Counted from the first letter of the stretch, positions 52,870 to 61,349 are shown. The stretch: 64,000 bases of DNA from Myxococcaceae bacterium (GCA_019694595.1 JAIBBQ010000010.1:1-64000), one strand, 5' to 3'. Notes: generated by a model from the letters alone, not told the origin. Numbers and translations are program-made.

Positions 52870-53654
52870 CCGTTGGGGCCCAGCATCGCCTTGGCGCGCT
52901 GGGCGCCCTTGGTGTCGGGGGCCTTCTCCACCAGCGCGCGCAGGGCATTCTTCGCGCGGTCGCCGTCGTTGAGCTTGAGGTAGGCGTCGTAGAGGCCGAA
53001 GTAGACCTCCTCGTCGAAGCCGAGGCCGCCGTACTGGCTGGCGACGGTGGACAGGCGGGCGACCACGGCCGGCCACTTGTCGCGCCGGGCGTAGAAGTGG
53101 GCGACGTAGAGCTCGTGCTCCGCGAGGCGGATGCGGATCTGCTTGAGGTACTTGTCGGCGTCGGCCTTGTAGGAAGAGTCCGGGTAGCTGCGGACGAAGT
53201 CGGCGAGCGCGAGGTTGGCGCCGCGCACGTTGGCCTGGTCCTTCTCCTCGGCCGGCGGGAGGAAGAAGTAGTCCGAGGGGATGTCCTTGTAGAAGGTCAT
53301 CGCCACCCGGAAGGCGGCGTAGTCGACCTTGGGGTGCGTGGGGTGGAGCTTGATGAAGCTCTGGTACCGGTCGCGCGCCTCGAGGAAGTGGTCGCGCTCG
53401 AAGTCGACGTCGGCGAGCTTGAGCTCGGCGGTGCGCGCGGCGTCGAGGTACGGGTACTTGGAGCGCACGAAGTCGTAGTACTTCTGCGCCTCGGCGTAGT
53501 TGTGGCTGTCGAGCGCCTCGTCGCCCTTCCTCAGGTTGGCGTCGGCGTCGTCGCCGTAGCTGACGGACGGGTTGTCCTCGCTCGAGAAGAGCGAGAAGGA
53601 CTTGCAGCCCCCGAGGAGGGTCACCGCCAGGGCGAGGCAGAGCGCGCGCAGCAC
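52866..53654 (-). CDS. bamD: outer-membrane assembly lipoprotein BamD
   Basis: 262 residues with signal peptide and lipobox LLGGC (Cys17). The mature protein consists of TPR-like helical hairpins of the BamD/YfiO family (DEALDSHNYAEAQKYYDFV, FVRSYPDSSYKADADKYLKQ). BamD works with BamA to insert beta-barrel proteins into the outer membrane. It lies 10 bp after recX and overlaps the next gene by 4 bp. No bamA is in the window. Confidence 0.9.
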   Translation of the reverse strand: MLRALCLALAVTLLGGCKSFSLFSSEDNPSVSYGDDADANLRKGDEALDSHNYAEAQKYYDFVRSKYPYLDAARTAELKLADVDFERDHFLEARDRYQSFIKLHPTHPKVDYAAFRVAMTFYKDIPSDYFFLPPAEEKDQANVRGANLALADFVRSYPDSSYKADADKYLKQIRIRLAEHELYVAHFYARRDKWPAVVARLSTVASQYGGLGFDEEVYFGLYDAYLKLNDGDRAKNALRALVEKAPDTKGAQRAKAMLGPNG

Positions 53655-53664
53655 GGGGAGGCTC

Positions 53665-54117
53665 TTACCCGCCGTCAGGCACCTCGTCCACGCCCGCGAG
53701 CCGGGCGGCGAGGTCCTCGTCGAACCCGCGGGAGGCGAGGTAGCGGGCGGCCTCGAGCCCGGTCTTGCGCTTCTTGGACAGGGCGAGGCGGGCAGCGGCC
53801 TCCTCCGTGAGGCCGAGCTCGGCGGCGGCGTGGTCGACCGCGCGCCGGGCCACCTCGGGCGCGATGCCCACCGCCTCGAGGCGCTGCGCGACCTGCTGCC
53901 GCGCCCTGCCCTCCGGCAGTTCCTTCATCGCGCGCGCCAGGGCGACCCGGGCATCGTCGAGGTAGCCCCAGCGGGAGACCTGCTCGAGGGCCGCGTCCAC
54001 CTCGGCCTCGGGGTACCCGCGCTGAGAAAGCGCAGCGGCGAGCGCAGCGCGCGACTTGGGGCGCCCGGCGAGGAGCGCCACTGCCTGCTCGACTGCCGTG
54101 CGGACCTGCTTCGCCAT
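53665..54117 (-). CDS. recX: RecX-family RecA regulator
   Basis: 150 residues, typical of RecX, from ATG 54117. It shows three-helix repeats and motifs such as SRAALAAALSQRGY, GYLDDARVALARAM and LASRGFDEDL. RecX binds RecA filaments and limits strand exchange. recA is not nearby. A longer in-frame extension upstream is not family-like. It is divergent from the acidic-tail gene at 54167. Confidence 0.88.
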   Translation of the reverse strand: MAKQVRTAVEQAVALLAGRPKSRAALAAALSQRGYPEAEVDAALEQVSRWGYLDDARVALARAMKELPEGRARQQVAQRLEAVGIAPEVARRAVDHAAAELGLTEEAAARLALSKKRKTGLEAARYLASRGFDEDLAARLAGVDEVPDGG

Positions 54118-54166
54118 GCCGCGCGCGAGGGTACCAAACGGTTGGGGTGTGGTACGGGCGCTGGCC

Positions 54167-55006
54167 ATGCACCCCGTGCTCGCCCGGTACATGAACGCGC
54201 AGCAGCTCCTCGAGTCGCTCGCGCGGCACGGCCGGGGCGAGAAGGCCCAGGACGAGGTGGAGGCGGCGCTCTTCGCGGAGGCGTCGGCGCACCCCGAGGT
54301 GGGGGCCTCGCTGGGCAAGAAGTCGTCGAAGACCTCCGACGAGGCGAGCGCCGAGGTGCTCAAGCTCGCCTCCAACGCCGCGGTGCGCGCGCTGTCGCAG
54401 GACGCGGCGCTGGGCCCGCTGGTGGAAGCCGGCCGCGCGGCGATGCGCCAGGAAGGCGCGTCCGACGAGGAGACGCAGCTCCTCTTGGCGATGGTGCTGC
54501 TGGAGGAAGGGTTCGGCACCGACGAGGACGTGGACGACTTCGACGCCGACTTCGTGGCGGAGACGCTGACGTCGATCCCCGCGCTGGCCAAGGTGGACGA
54601 GGCGAAGGTGGAGGCGCTCGAAGAAGCGTTCGTCGCCAAGGGCCCCAAGGACGCGCGCGCGCTGCGCAGCGCGGTGGCGGAAGCGCTGATGGGCGCGGCC
54701 TGGAGCGAGGGCGTCGGCCCGGTCTCCGCGGAGCACGTCGCCGAGGCCGGCGATGCCCTGCTCGCGGACGCACCGGAGCTCGAGCTGGTGCCGCGGCTCG
54801 AGGGCATCCTGGCGATGATCGAGTTCCTCGCGGCGGAAGGGCTCGTGGGGCCGCTGCGCCTGGAGCGGCTACTGGATGCGGCGCACGCCGCGGCCGCGGC
54901 GGCCCAGGGCGGCGAGGATGACGCCGAGGAGACGCTCGACGACGACGAGGAGTTCTCGGACGACGACGAGGACGAGGGTGGCGGCAGCTCGTCACCGCTC
55001 AACTGA
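54167..55006 (+). CDS. hypothetical protein with acidic C-terminal tail
   Basis: 279 residues from ATG 54167 (an ATG at 54191 is an alternative). The first 235 residues are mostly helical and Ala/Glu/Leu-rich, without recognised motifs. The last 40 residues are nearly all Asp/Glu with some Gly and Ser, a disordered acidic tail. No signal peptide or membrane helix is seen. It is divergent from recX and ends 28 bp before the lower-GC pocket. Function unknown. Confidence 0.72.
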   Translation: MHPVLARYMNAQQLLESLARHGRGEKAQDEVEAALFAEASAHPEVGASLGKKSSKTSDEASAEVLKLASNAAVRALSQDAALGPLVEAGRAAMRQEGASDEETQLLLAMVLLEEGFGTDEDVDDFDADFVAETLTSIPALAKVDEAKVEALEEAFVAKGPKDARALRSAVAEALMGAAWSEGVGPVSAEHVAEAGDALLADAPELELVPRLEGILAMIEFLAAEGLVGPLRLERLLDAAHAAAAAAQGGEDDAEETLDDDEEFSDDDEDEGGGSSSPLN

Positions 55007-55033
55007 ACGACGCGTCGGGCAGCAAGCGGAACC

Positions 55034-55201
55034 TCAGAACTCCCTGGGCTCACGACCTTCGTCCTGGCCACGAATCACGCTGACTGCCCACGCAGCTTCT
55101 TGCCCGATCGTCCACCACCCGGGAATGAGCGTCCGGTCGCGCTTCAATCGCGAGAGCTTCTGATGCGGCCAGTCGAAGGTTCGGGCACCGGCTTCATGGC
55201 C
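55034..55201 (-). pseudogene. possible gene remnant (55 codons, no start codon)
   Basis: An open frame between a TAG (55202-55204) and a TGA (55034-55036) encodes a protein-like segment, including a Trp-rich PGWWTIGQEAAWAV stretch, but has no ATG or GTG; only an internal TTG could start it. It is in the same frame as the small secreted gene upstream but separated from it by two stops. G+C is visibly lower than in neighbours. It may be the decayed 3' end of a gene. Confidence 0.3.
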
Positions 55202-55207
55202 CTACCG

Positions 55208-55537
55208 TCAGGGCGCACCGGCATCAGCCCTGACAACTGCAATTGCTGACTCGCCAGCGTCGGTGCACATGCATCGCAGCTCACCTCCTCCGCGGCAGGG
55301 CGTCATCGCCTCGCCACATCGGAGGTAGTGCCGAGAGTGCCCCCAGCCGACGCCAATGAGATGGGTGTCCTCCAGAACGCGGCAGCCTGCGTCCGCGAAC
55401 TGACTGAGGTCTGCACTACAGACCTCAGTCGCGGTCCGAACCTCGATGGACGTGGTTGGTGTCTCCGCATTCGCCTGGGATGGCTGAGCAATGGAGAAAC
55501 TCACCACGACCAGCAGCATGAGGAGACCAAGCCTCAT
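55208..55537 (-). CDS. small secreted Cys-rich protein
   Basis: 109 residues from ATG 55537, 23 bp after the pilT-like stop. A signal peptide (about 1-24, ending QANA) is followed by a domain of about 85 residues with six cysteines (40, 52, 74, 81, 89, 91), suggesting three disulphides. I do not recognise the fold. Codon use and G+C are more relaxed than in flanking genes, so it may be acquired. A perfect 12-bp inverted repeat sits inside the coding sequence around Cys40. Confidence 0.6.
   Translation of the reverse strand: MRLGLLMLLVVVSFSIAQPSQANAETPTTSIEVRTATEVCSADLSQFADAGCRVLEDTHLIGVGWGHSRHYLRCGEAMTPCRGGGELRCMCTDAGESAIAVVRADAGAP
55402..55430. repeat. perfect 12-bp inverted repeat, 5-nt loop
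   Basis: GACTGAGGTCTG (55402-55413) and CAGACCTCAGTC (55419-55430) are exact reverse complements separated by CACTA. The DNA or RNA would fold into a strong hairpin. It lies in the coding region of the small secreted protein, where it encodes part of the segment around Cys40. Confidence 0.85.
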
Positions 55538-55560
55538 TCGCACAGCGACTGGCGCCGCCC

Positions 55561-56988
55561 TCAGAACCGCTCGATCTGGAAGTCGTCGTCCTTCGCGGTC
55601 GGAGCGCCCGCCTGCGGCTTGGCCGCGGGAGCCGCCGCCGGTACGGGCTGCGACCCGGTCGCGCGCGCGGGAGGCGCGGGCACCGGCACCGGCCCGGTCG
55701 CCGGCCGCGCGCCGGCCGGCGCCGACGCTGCGGGCGGGCGGATGTTGCCCGACGACGGACGGGTCTGCGACGGCGCGGCCACCGCGGGCCCGGCGGCTGC
55801 CGCCGGCGCCGGAGCCGCCCCACCCTGCTGGGTCGACTGCCCGAAGGCCTGCGTCCCCGGAATCGGCTTCTCCTCGCCGGCCTTGTGGTCGAAGTCGTCC
55901 CACTTGGAGTCCGACGTCGAGCTGATGCCCTGGTAGCGCAGCGCGAAGTCGTCGGGGTTCGTCGCCTGGCGCAGCGCCTCCTGGTAGGTGACCAGGCCGT
56001 TCTTCACCAGCGACATCAGCGACTGGTCGAAGGTCTGCATGCCGTACGTGGTGTGACCCTGCGCGATCGCGTCGGGGATCTCCTTCGTGCGGTCCTTGTC
56101 CTCGATGAGCTCCTTCACGCGCGTGGTGACCTTGAGGATCTCCACCGCCGCGACGCGGCCCTTGCCGTCGGCGCGCGGCACCAGGCGCTGCGACACCACC
56201 GCCTTGAGCACCGCGCCGAGCTGCAAGCGAATCTGCTTCTGCTGGTGCGGCGGGAACGCCGAGATGATGCGGTTGATGGTCTCGGTGGCGTCGAGCGTGT
56301 GCAGCGTGCTCATCACCAGGTGACCCGTCTCCGCCGCGGTCATCGCGGTCTCGATGGTCTCCATGTCGCGCATTTCGCCGACGAGGATCACGTCGGGGTC
56401 CTGCCGCAGCGCGCTCTTCAGCGCCTGGCTGAAGGAGTGCGTGTCCACGCCGACCTCGCGCTGGTTCACGATCGAGCGCTTGTCCCGGATCAGGAATTCG
56501 ATCGGGTCCTCGATGGTCATGATGTGGTTGGTCTCGTTGGCGTTGATGTGATCGATCATCGCCGCCAGCGTGGTCGACTTGCCGGAGCCCGTGGTCCCCG
56601 TCACCAGGATGAGGCCGCGCTCTTCCAGCGAGACCTTCTCCAGCGCCACCGGGAGCAGCAGCTCCTTGATGCTCATGATCTTGAACGGGATCACGCGGAG
56701 CACCGCGCCGATGGTGCCGCGCTGCTGGAACACGTTCACGCGGAAGCGGCCGAGGCCGGGCACGCCGTACGCCAGGTCCACCTCGTTGGTGGTCTTGAAC
56801 TTCTCCTTCTGGAACTCGTTCATGATCCCGAAGGCCATGCGGGCCACCTCTTCGGGGGGCAGCCGCTTGCCGTCCTTCAGGGGCACCAGGCTGCCGTCCA
56901 CCCGGAACATCGGCGGCAGGCCCGCCTTCAGGTGAATGTCGGAAGCCCCCCCGCGCAGCGCGATCTGCAGAATCTCGTTGAGCTCCAT
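55561..56988 (-). CDS. PilT-like twitching-motility ATPase with Pro/Ala-rich C-terminal tail
   Basis: 475 residues. The PilT core (1-350) has an N-terminal PAS-like domain, Walker A GTTGSGKST (131-139), an Asp box, Walker B-type DPDVILVGEMRD and the His-box LHTLDA. PilT hexamers retract type IV pili. Residues about 360-475 form an Ala/Pro-rich tail ending in DDDFQIERF, not found in typical PilT (about 345-370 residues). It is away from any other pil gene and follows rpsI, with an intrinsic terminator between. It could be a PilT paralogue rather than the main retraction ATPase. Confidence 0.9.
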   Translation of the reverse strand: MELNEILQIALRGGASDIHLKAGLPPMFRVDGSLVPLKDGKRLPPEEVARMAFGIMNEFQKEKFKTTNEVDLAYGVPGLGRFRVNVFQQRGTIGAVLRVIPFKIMSIKELLLPVALEKVSLEERGLILVTGTTGSGKSTTLAAMIDHINANETNHIMTIEDPIEFLIRDKRSIVNQREVGVDTHSFSQALKSALRQDPDVILVGEMRDMETIETAMTAAETGHLVMSTLHTLDATETINRIISAFPPHQQKQIRLQLGAVLKAVVSQRLVPRADGKGRVAAVEILKVTTRVKELIEDKDRTKEIPDAIAQGHTTYGMQTFDQSLMSLVKNGLVTYQEALRQATNPDDFALRYQGISSTSDSKWDDFDHKAGEEKPIPGTQAFGQSTQQGGAAPAPAAAAGPAVAAPSQTRPSSGNIRPPAASAPAGARPATGPVPVPAPPARATGSQPVPAAAPAAKPQAGAPTAKDDDFQIERF

Positions 56989-57018
56989 GGAGGCTCACGA
57001 GGCTAGCCCAGCGGTGCC

Positions 57019-57057
57019 GAAAAGAAATCGGGGGCGCTCCCAGAAGGAACGCCCCCG
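57019..57057 (-). terminator. intrinsic terminator of rplM-rpsI
   Basis: On the minus strand a 12-bp GC-rich stem (CGGGGGCG and CGCCCCCG extended by T-G, T-A, C-G, C-G pairs) with a short loop is followed by ATTTCTTTT, a T-rich tract. It lies 27 bp after the rpsI stop and before the PilT-like gene. Confidence 0.85.
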
Positions 57058-57084
57058 AAGACTGTTGCGCAGACTGTGTGCGGA

Positions 57085-57486
57085 TCAGCGCTTGGAGAAC
57101 TGGAACCGCTTGCGCGCGCCCGGACGGCCGTACTTCTTGCGCTCGACGGCGCGGGCGTCACGGGTGAGGAAGCCCGCCTTCTTCAGCGGCGAGCGGAACT
57201 CCGGGTTCAGCTTGCAGAGCGCGCGCGAGATGCCGTGGCGGATCGCGCCGGCCTGGCCAGAGAGGCCGCCGCCGACCACGTTCACCGTGGCGTCGATCTT
57301 CCCCATCTGCTCCAGCACCTGCAGGGGCTGGTTGATGACCATCTTCGAGGTCTCACGCCCGAAGTAGTCGTCGAGCTTGCGGCCGTTGATGATCAGGTTG
57401 CCGTTGCCCGGCTTGATCCAGACGCGCGCAGTGGCCTCCTTGCGGCGGCCCGTGGCGTAGAACCCATCCTTCGCAGACTTCGTCAT
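57085..57486 (-). CDS. rpsI: 30S ribosomal protein S9
   Basis: 133 residues. The C-terminal [17 protein letters not shown] tail reaches into the P site of the small subunit. N-terminal [14 protein letters not shown] and [15 protein letters not shown] are the family signatures. AAGGGA lies 9 bases upstream. It lies 14 bp after rplM, the almost universal L13-S9 operon, and is followed by a strong terminator. Confidence 0.98.
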   Translation of the reverse strand: MTKSAKDGFYATGRRKEATARVWIKPGNGNLIINGRKLDDYFGRETSKMVINQPLQVLEQMGKIDATVNVVGGGLSGQAGAIRHGISRALCKLNPEFRSPLKKAGFLTRDARAVERKKYGRPGARKRFQFSKR

Positions 57487-57500
57487 GTGCGTGCGTCCCT

Positions 57501-57947
57501 TCAGCTCAGAAGCTTCTTGGCCACGGGCTTCTGCGCCTCGTGGGTGTGCTTGTCGTCGGCGTACACCTTGAGCTTGGTCATCATCTGACGGCCGAGCGCG
57601 CTGCGGGGCAGCATGCGCCGCACGGCGTTCTTGATGATGTCCTCAGGGTGACGCTCCATCAGCTTGTCGTAGGTCGTGGTCTTCAGCGCGCCCGGGAAGC
57701 CCGCCTTCGGGTGCCGGTGGTAGGTCTTGCTGGTCGCCTTGGTGCCGGTGACCTTCACCTTGCGCGCGTTGATGACGATCACGTGATCGCCGGTGTCGAT
57801 CGAGGGCGTGTACATCGGCTTGTGCTTGCCCTTGAGGATGAACGCGATCTGGCTCGCGACGCGGCCGAGGATCTGGTCGCTCACATCGACCAGGTGCCAC
57901 TCCCGCTTGATGTCCTTGGCTTTGGCGCTGTACGTCCGCTGCGACAT
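57501..57947 (-). CDS. rplM: 50S ribosomal protein L13
   Basis: 148 residues from ATG 57947, with GGAG 6 bases upstream. It shows the L13 signatures [27 protein letters not shown] and GMLP-like [11 protein letters not shown]. It assembles early into the large subunit. In some bacteria L13 binds its own leader. Here the leader holds two GGGCCC boxes that could pair (at about 57961 and 57979). Confidence 0.98.
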   Translation of the reverse strand: MSQRTYSAKAKDIKREWHLVDVSDQILGRVASQIAFILKGKHKPMYTPSIDTGDHVIVINARKVKVTGTKATSKTYHRHPKAGFPGALKTTTYDKLMERHPEDIIKNAVRRMLPRSALGRQMMTKLKVYADDKHTHEAQKPVAKKLLS

Positions 57948-57997
57948 GGCTGACTCCGAAGGGCCCGCAATTGAGAAAGGGCCCAAAAAGGGGGGCC

Positions 57998-58027
57998 TCC
58001 ATACGGGGCGCGTACCCATGAAGTCAA
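57998..58027 (-). promoter_or_regulatory. candidate promoter for rplM-rpsI
   Basis: On the minus strand TTGACT (58022-58027) and TATGGA (57998-58003) are 18 bp apart, about 50 bp before the rplM start. The -35 has five of six consensus bases and the -10 begins with TAT. No other good match is seen. Confidence 0.4.
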
Positions 58028-58127
58028 GCGTCCTACCCTTCCGAGCGCTGGCGGACGGCCGATTCTCCGCATTGCCCTGAATCTTCAACACATTGCGTCA
58101 TCGAGTGGCGCTTCCGCGCACCGCGCG

Positions 58128-58144
58128 GCGCTGTTACGCAGCGC
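58128..58144. promoter_or_regulatory. operator-like hairpin before the sugar ABC operon
   Basis: GCGCTG-TTACG-CAGCGC is a perfect 6-bp inverted repeat ending 5 bp before the GTG of the ATPase gene. Palindromes of this size near sugar operons are often LacI-type operators, and it could also hide the start codon region. No regulator gene is adjacent. Confidence 0.25.
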
Positions 58145-58149
58145 GCCCC

Positions 58150-59214
58150 GTGCCAGCCGTCGAGCTCAAGGCCATTCGCAAGTCGTTCGGCGACAACGCG
58201 ATCGTCAAGGGCGTGGATCTGGCGGTGAACGCCGGCGAGTTCCTGGTGATGGTGGGCCCGTCGGGCTGCGGCAAGACGACGCTGCTGCGCCTGGTGGCGG
58301 GCCTCGAGCAGGCGGACTCGGGCGACATCTTCTTCCACGGCAACAAGGTGAACGACGTGCCGCCGCGCGATCGCGACGTGGGCATGGTCTTCCAGAGCTA
58401 CGCGCTCTACCCGCACCTCTCGGTGCGCGAGAACCTCGCCTTCGGCGTCACCCTGCGGAAGATGCCGAAGGCCGAGGTCGACCAGCGCGTCGCCGAGGCC
58501 TCGCGCATGCTCGAGCTCGACGCGCTGCTCGACCGCAAGCCGAAGGCGCTCTCGGGTGGCCAGCGGCAACGCGTCGCCATCGGCCGCGTGCTGGTGCGCC
58601 GCCCGTCGCTCTTCCTCTTCGACGAGCCGCTGTCGAACCTGGACACCGCGCTGCGCGTGCAGATGCGCGGCGAGCTGGCGCGGCTGCACCAGCAGCTCGG
58701 GGTGACGATGATCTACGTCACCCACGACCAGGTCGAGGCGATGACGCTCGCCACCCGGGTCGCGGTCTTCAACCAGGGCGTGCTGCAGCAGCTGGGGCCG
58801 CCGCTCGAGCTGTACCACCGGCCGGCGAACACCTTCGTCGCCACCTTCCTCGGCTCGCCGTCGATGAACCTGCTGCCCGCGCGCCGCGAAGGCGCGCAGC
58901 TTTCGGGCGACGGCTTCACCCTGCGCGCGCCGGCCTCGCTCGCCGACGGGGGCGAGGTGCAGGTCGGCCTGCGCCCCGAGGATCTGCGCCTCGCCTCGTC
59001 GGGGCCGCTGTCCGGCACGGTGGTGGCGCTGGAGCGGCTGGGCTTCGACGGCTTCGCCTTCCTCAAGACGGCGGCCGGGCCGGTGACGGCGCGCTTCGAG
59101 AACGCCTCGGTGCAGGTGGGCGACCAGGTGAAGGTCGAGCTCCTCGGGGAGCAGGTGCACGTCTTCTCTCGCGACGGGGCCAAGGCGCTCTGTCACCCGG
59201 AGCCCAAGGCGTGA
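58150..59214 (+). CDS. sugar ABC-importer ATP-binding protein (MalK/UgpC-like)
   Basis: 354 residues from GTG 58150, just where the family begins (VELKAIRKSF). The ABC domain (1-235) contains GPSGCGKTT, FQSYALYPH, LSGGQRQR, LFDEP and THDQ. The C-terminal TOBE domain (about 240-354) is of the MalK/UgpC regulatory kind. It overlaps the fused binding-protein/permease gene by 4 bp. The imported sugar cannot be told from the ATPase. Confidence 0.93.
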   Translation: MPAVELKAIRKSFGDNAIVKGVDLAVNAGEFLVMVGPSGCGKTTLLRLVAGLEQADSGDIFFHGNKVNDVPPRDRDVGMVFQSYALYPHLSVRENLAFGVTLRKMPKAEVDQRVAEASRMLELDALLDRKPKALSGGQRQRVAIGRVLVRRPSLFLFDEPLSNLDTALRVQMRGELARLHQQLGVTMIYVTHDQVEAMTLATRVAVFNQGVLQQLGPPLELYHRPANTFVATFLGSPSMNLLPARREGAQLSGDGFTLRAPASLADGGEVQVGLRPEDLRLASSGPLSGTVVALERLGFDGFAFLKTAAGPVTARFENASVQVGDQVKVELLGEQVHVFSRDGAKALCHPEPKA

Positions 59215-61349
59215 AGGCCTGCCTGGCGCTGGCGTGCGTGTTCGCGGCCACCGCCCAGGCGGACGAGTTGACGCTGTGGCACGCGTACCGCGGCGGCGAA
59301 GAGCAGGCGCTCGAGCAGGCGACCAAGGCCTTCACCGCGCAGACGGGGCACACCGTCACCCTGCTCGCGGTGCCGTACGACGCCTTCTCCGCCAAGCTCT
59401 CGTCGGCCATCCCCCACGGCGCGGGGCCCGACGTCTTCATCTTCGCGCACGAGCGGGTGCGGCAATTCGTGCGGCTGGACATGCTGGCCACCTCCACCGG
59501 CAAGCTCGACCCGTCGGTGTACCTGCCGGCGGCGATCGACGCGCTGGAGGTCGACGGCCAGAGCTACGGCTACCCGCTGTCGCTCAAGTGCCTGGCGCTC
59601 TACGTGAACGACGCGCTGGTGACGAAGGCGCCCGACACCACCGCGGAGTTCCTCGCGATGGCGCCGCGGCTGTCGGCGGCGGACCGCAACCAGTTCGCGC
59701 TCGCCTACGAGGCGGGCGACTTCTACTACCACGCGCCGATCCTCCTCGGCTTCCAGGCGCCGCTCTTCGACGCGCAGGGCAAGGCGAGCTTCGATTCGCC
59801 GGGCATGACGCACTCGCTGCAATTCGTGCGCGGGCTGCAGGACAAGGGCTTCATGCCGCAGGAGTCGTCGAGCGCGCTGGTGAAGTCGCTCTTCAACGAC
59901 GGCCAGGCGGCGATGGTCATCTCCGGGCCGTGGTTCGCGGGGGAGATCGCCGAAGGGCTGCGCTACTCGGTGCACCCGCTGCCGGTGGTGAGCGAGACGC
60001 AGGAGCCGATGCACCCGTTCCTCGGCGTGGAAGCGGCGTTCGTCTCCGCGCGCTCGACCAAGGCGGCCGCGGCGAACGCGCTGGCGGAGTTCCTCGCCAG
60101 GGGCGAAGGCGCGCGGCTGCGGGTGACGGTGGGCCGGCAGATCCCCGCGGAGACGGCGGCGTACGAGCGCCCCGAGGTGGCCCAGGACACCTTCATCCAG
60201 TCGTTCCACCGCGCGGCGGCGAACGCGCGGCCGACGCCCAACACGCTGGAGATGGCGCGGCTGTGGGAGCCGATGAAGCTCACCCTGCGCGCGGTGCTGC
60301 AGGGCACGGCGGCGGCCGAAGACGGCGGGGCGGTCGCGGCGCGGCGCTACCGGGCGCTCAACCGCGAGGCGCCGCCGGAGACCTCGCCGGTGCCGTGGCT
60401 CCTCGCGCTCGGCGCGGCGGTGGTGGGCTTCGTGCTCTGGCAGTCGAGGAAGAAGAAGGAGAAGGCGCCCGACCTCAAGAAGGCCATCGTCTGGGTGGCG
60501 CCGGCGGCGGTGGGCGTGCTGGTGCTGGTGCTGATCCCCTTCGTGGTGGGGCTGTCGCTGTCCGTCTTCCACCACGACGCGGGCCACTACACCTTCGTGG
60601 GGAGCGCCAACTTCACCGACATCCTCACCTCCAAGGGCTACCGGGTGACGGAGCCGTTGAGCTTCTGGTTCACGCTCGCGGTGACGGTGCTGTGGACGGC
60701 GGTGAACGTGTTCCTGCACGTCGCGGTGGGGCTGGCGCTGGCGCTGGCGCTGAAGAGCCCGCTGCTCAAGCTGCGCGGGCTGTTCCGGGTGCTGCTCATC
60801 GTGCCCTGGGCGGTGCCGAACTACATCACCGCGCTGATGTGGAAGGGGCTCTTCCACCGGCAGTTCGGCGCCATCAACGGCCTCTTGCATCTGCTGGGCG
60901 TGGAGCCGGTGAGCTGGTTCACCCACTTCTCGACCTCGTTCGCGGCCAACGTGTGCACCAACACCTGGCTGGGCTTCCCCTTCATGATGGTGGTGGCGCT
61001 GGGCGCGCTGCAGGCGATTCCGCAGGACCTCTACGAGGCGGCGGAGGTCGACGGCGCGTCGAAGTGGACGCAGTTCACCCGCATCACCCTGCCGCTGCTC
61101 AAGCCGGCGATGTTGCCCGCGGTCGTGCTGGGCACGGTGTGGACCTTCAACATGTTCAACGTCATCTACCTGGTGTCGGGCGGTGACCCGGGCGGGGCGA
61201 CGGACATCCTGGTGAGCGAGGCGTTCCGCTGGGCGTTCCAGCGCAACGAGCAGTACGGCTTCGCGGCGGCGTACTCGGTGCTGATCTTCGTGGTGCTGCT
61301 CGGCTGGTCGGCGATCACCAAGCGGCTGGGCGCGGAGAAGACGGCGTGA
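59211..61349 (+). CDS. fused sugar-binding protein and CUT1 permease (MalE-MalF fusion)
   Basis: 712 residues from a GTG overlapping the ATPase stop by 4 bp. Residues 1-17 are a signal peptide. Residues 18-392 are a type-II periplasmic sugar-binding protein (DELTLWHAYRGGEEQALE at the start, GPWFAGEI). A membrane helix (396-411) leads to a positively charged RKKKEK, then a MalF-type permease (about 425-712) with an EAA loop (EAAEVDGASKWTQF from 609). Positive-inside charge fits a periplasmic binding domain and cytoplasmic EAA loop. In most CUT1 importers these are two proteins. The fused domain would not diffuse and sits next to its channel. Confidence 0.93.
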   Translation: MKACLALACVFAATAQADELTLWHAYRGGEEQALEQATKAFTAQTGHTVTLLAVPYDAFSAKLSSAIPHGAGPDVFIFAHERVRQFVRLDMLATSTGKLDPSVYLPAAIDALEVDGQSYGYPLSLKCLALYVNDALVTKAPDTTAEFLAMAPRLSAADRNQFALAYEAGDFYYHAPILLGFQAPLFDAQGKASFDSPGMTHSLQFVRGLQDKGFMPQESSSALVKSLFNDGQAAMVISGPWFAGEIAEGLRYSVHPLPVVSETQEPMHPFLGVEAAFVSARSTKAAAANALAEFLARGEGARLRVTVGRQIPAETAAYERPEVAQDTFIQSFHRAAANARPTPNTLEMARLWEPMKLTLRAVLQGTAAAEDGGAVAARRYRALNREAPPETSPVPWLLALGAAVVGFVLWQSRKKKEKAPDLKKAIVWVAPAAVGVLVLVLIPFVVGLSLSVFHHDAGHYTFVGSANFTDILTSKGYRVTEPLSFWFTLAVTVLWTAVNVFLHVAVGLALALALKSPLLKLRGLFRVLLIVPWAVPNYITALMWKGLFHRQFGAINGLLHLLGVEPVSWFTHFSTSFAANVCTNTWLGFPFMMVVALGALQAIPQDLYEAAEVDGASKWTQFTRITLPLLKPAMLPAVVLGTVWTFNMFNVIYLVSGGDPGGATDILVSEAFRWAFQRNEQYGFAAAYSVLIFVVLLGWSAITKRLGAEKTA

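Noticed and set aside
54118-55071. RecX extended by about 318 residues on the minus strand
   Set aside because: The extra part is a Ser/Ala-rich shadow of the divergent acidic-tail gene; the real RecX begins at ATG 54117.
55202-55213. Possible selenocysteine readthrough at the UGA after the small secreted gene, given selD nearby
   Set aside because: The UGA is followed two codons later by a UAG in the same frame and no bacterial SECIS-like stem follows it; the strong inverted repeat lies upstream, not just downstream, of the stop.
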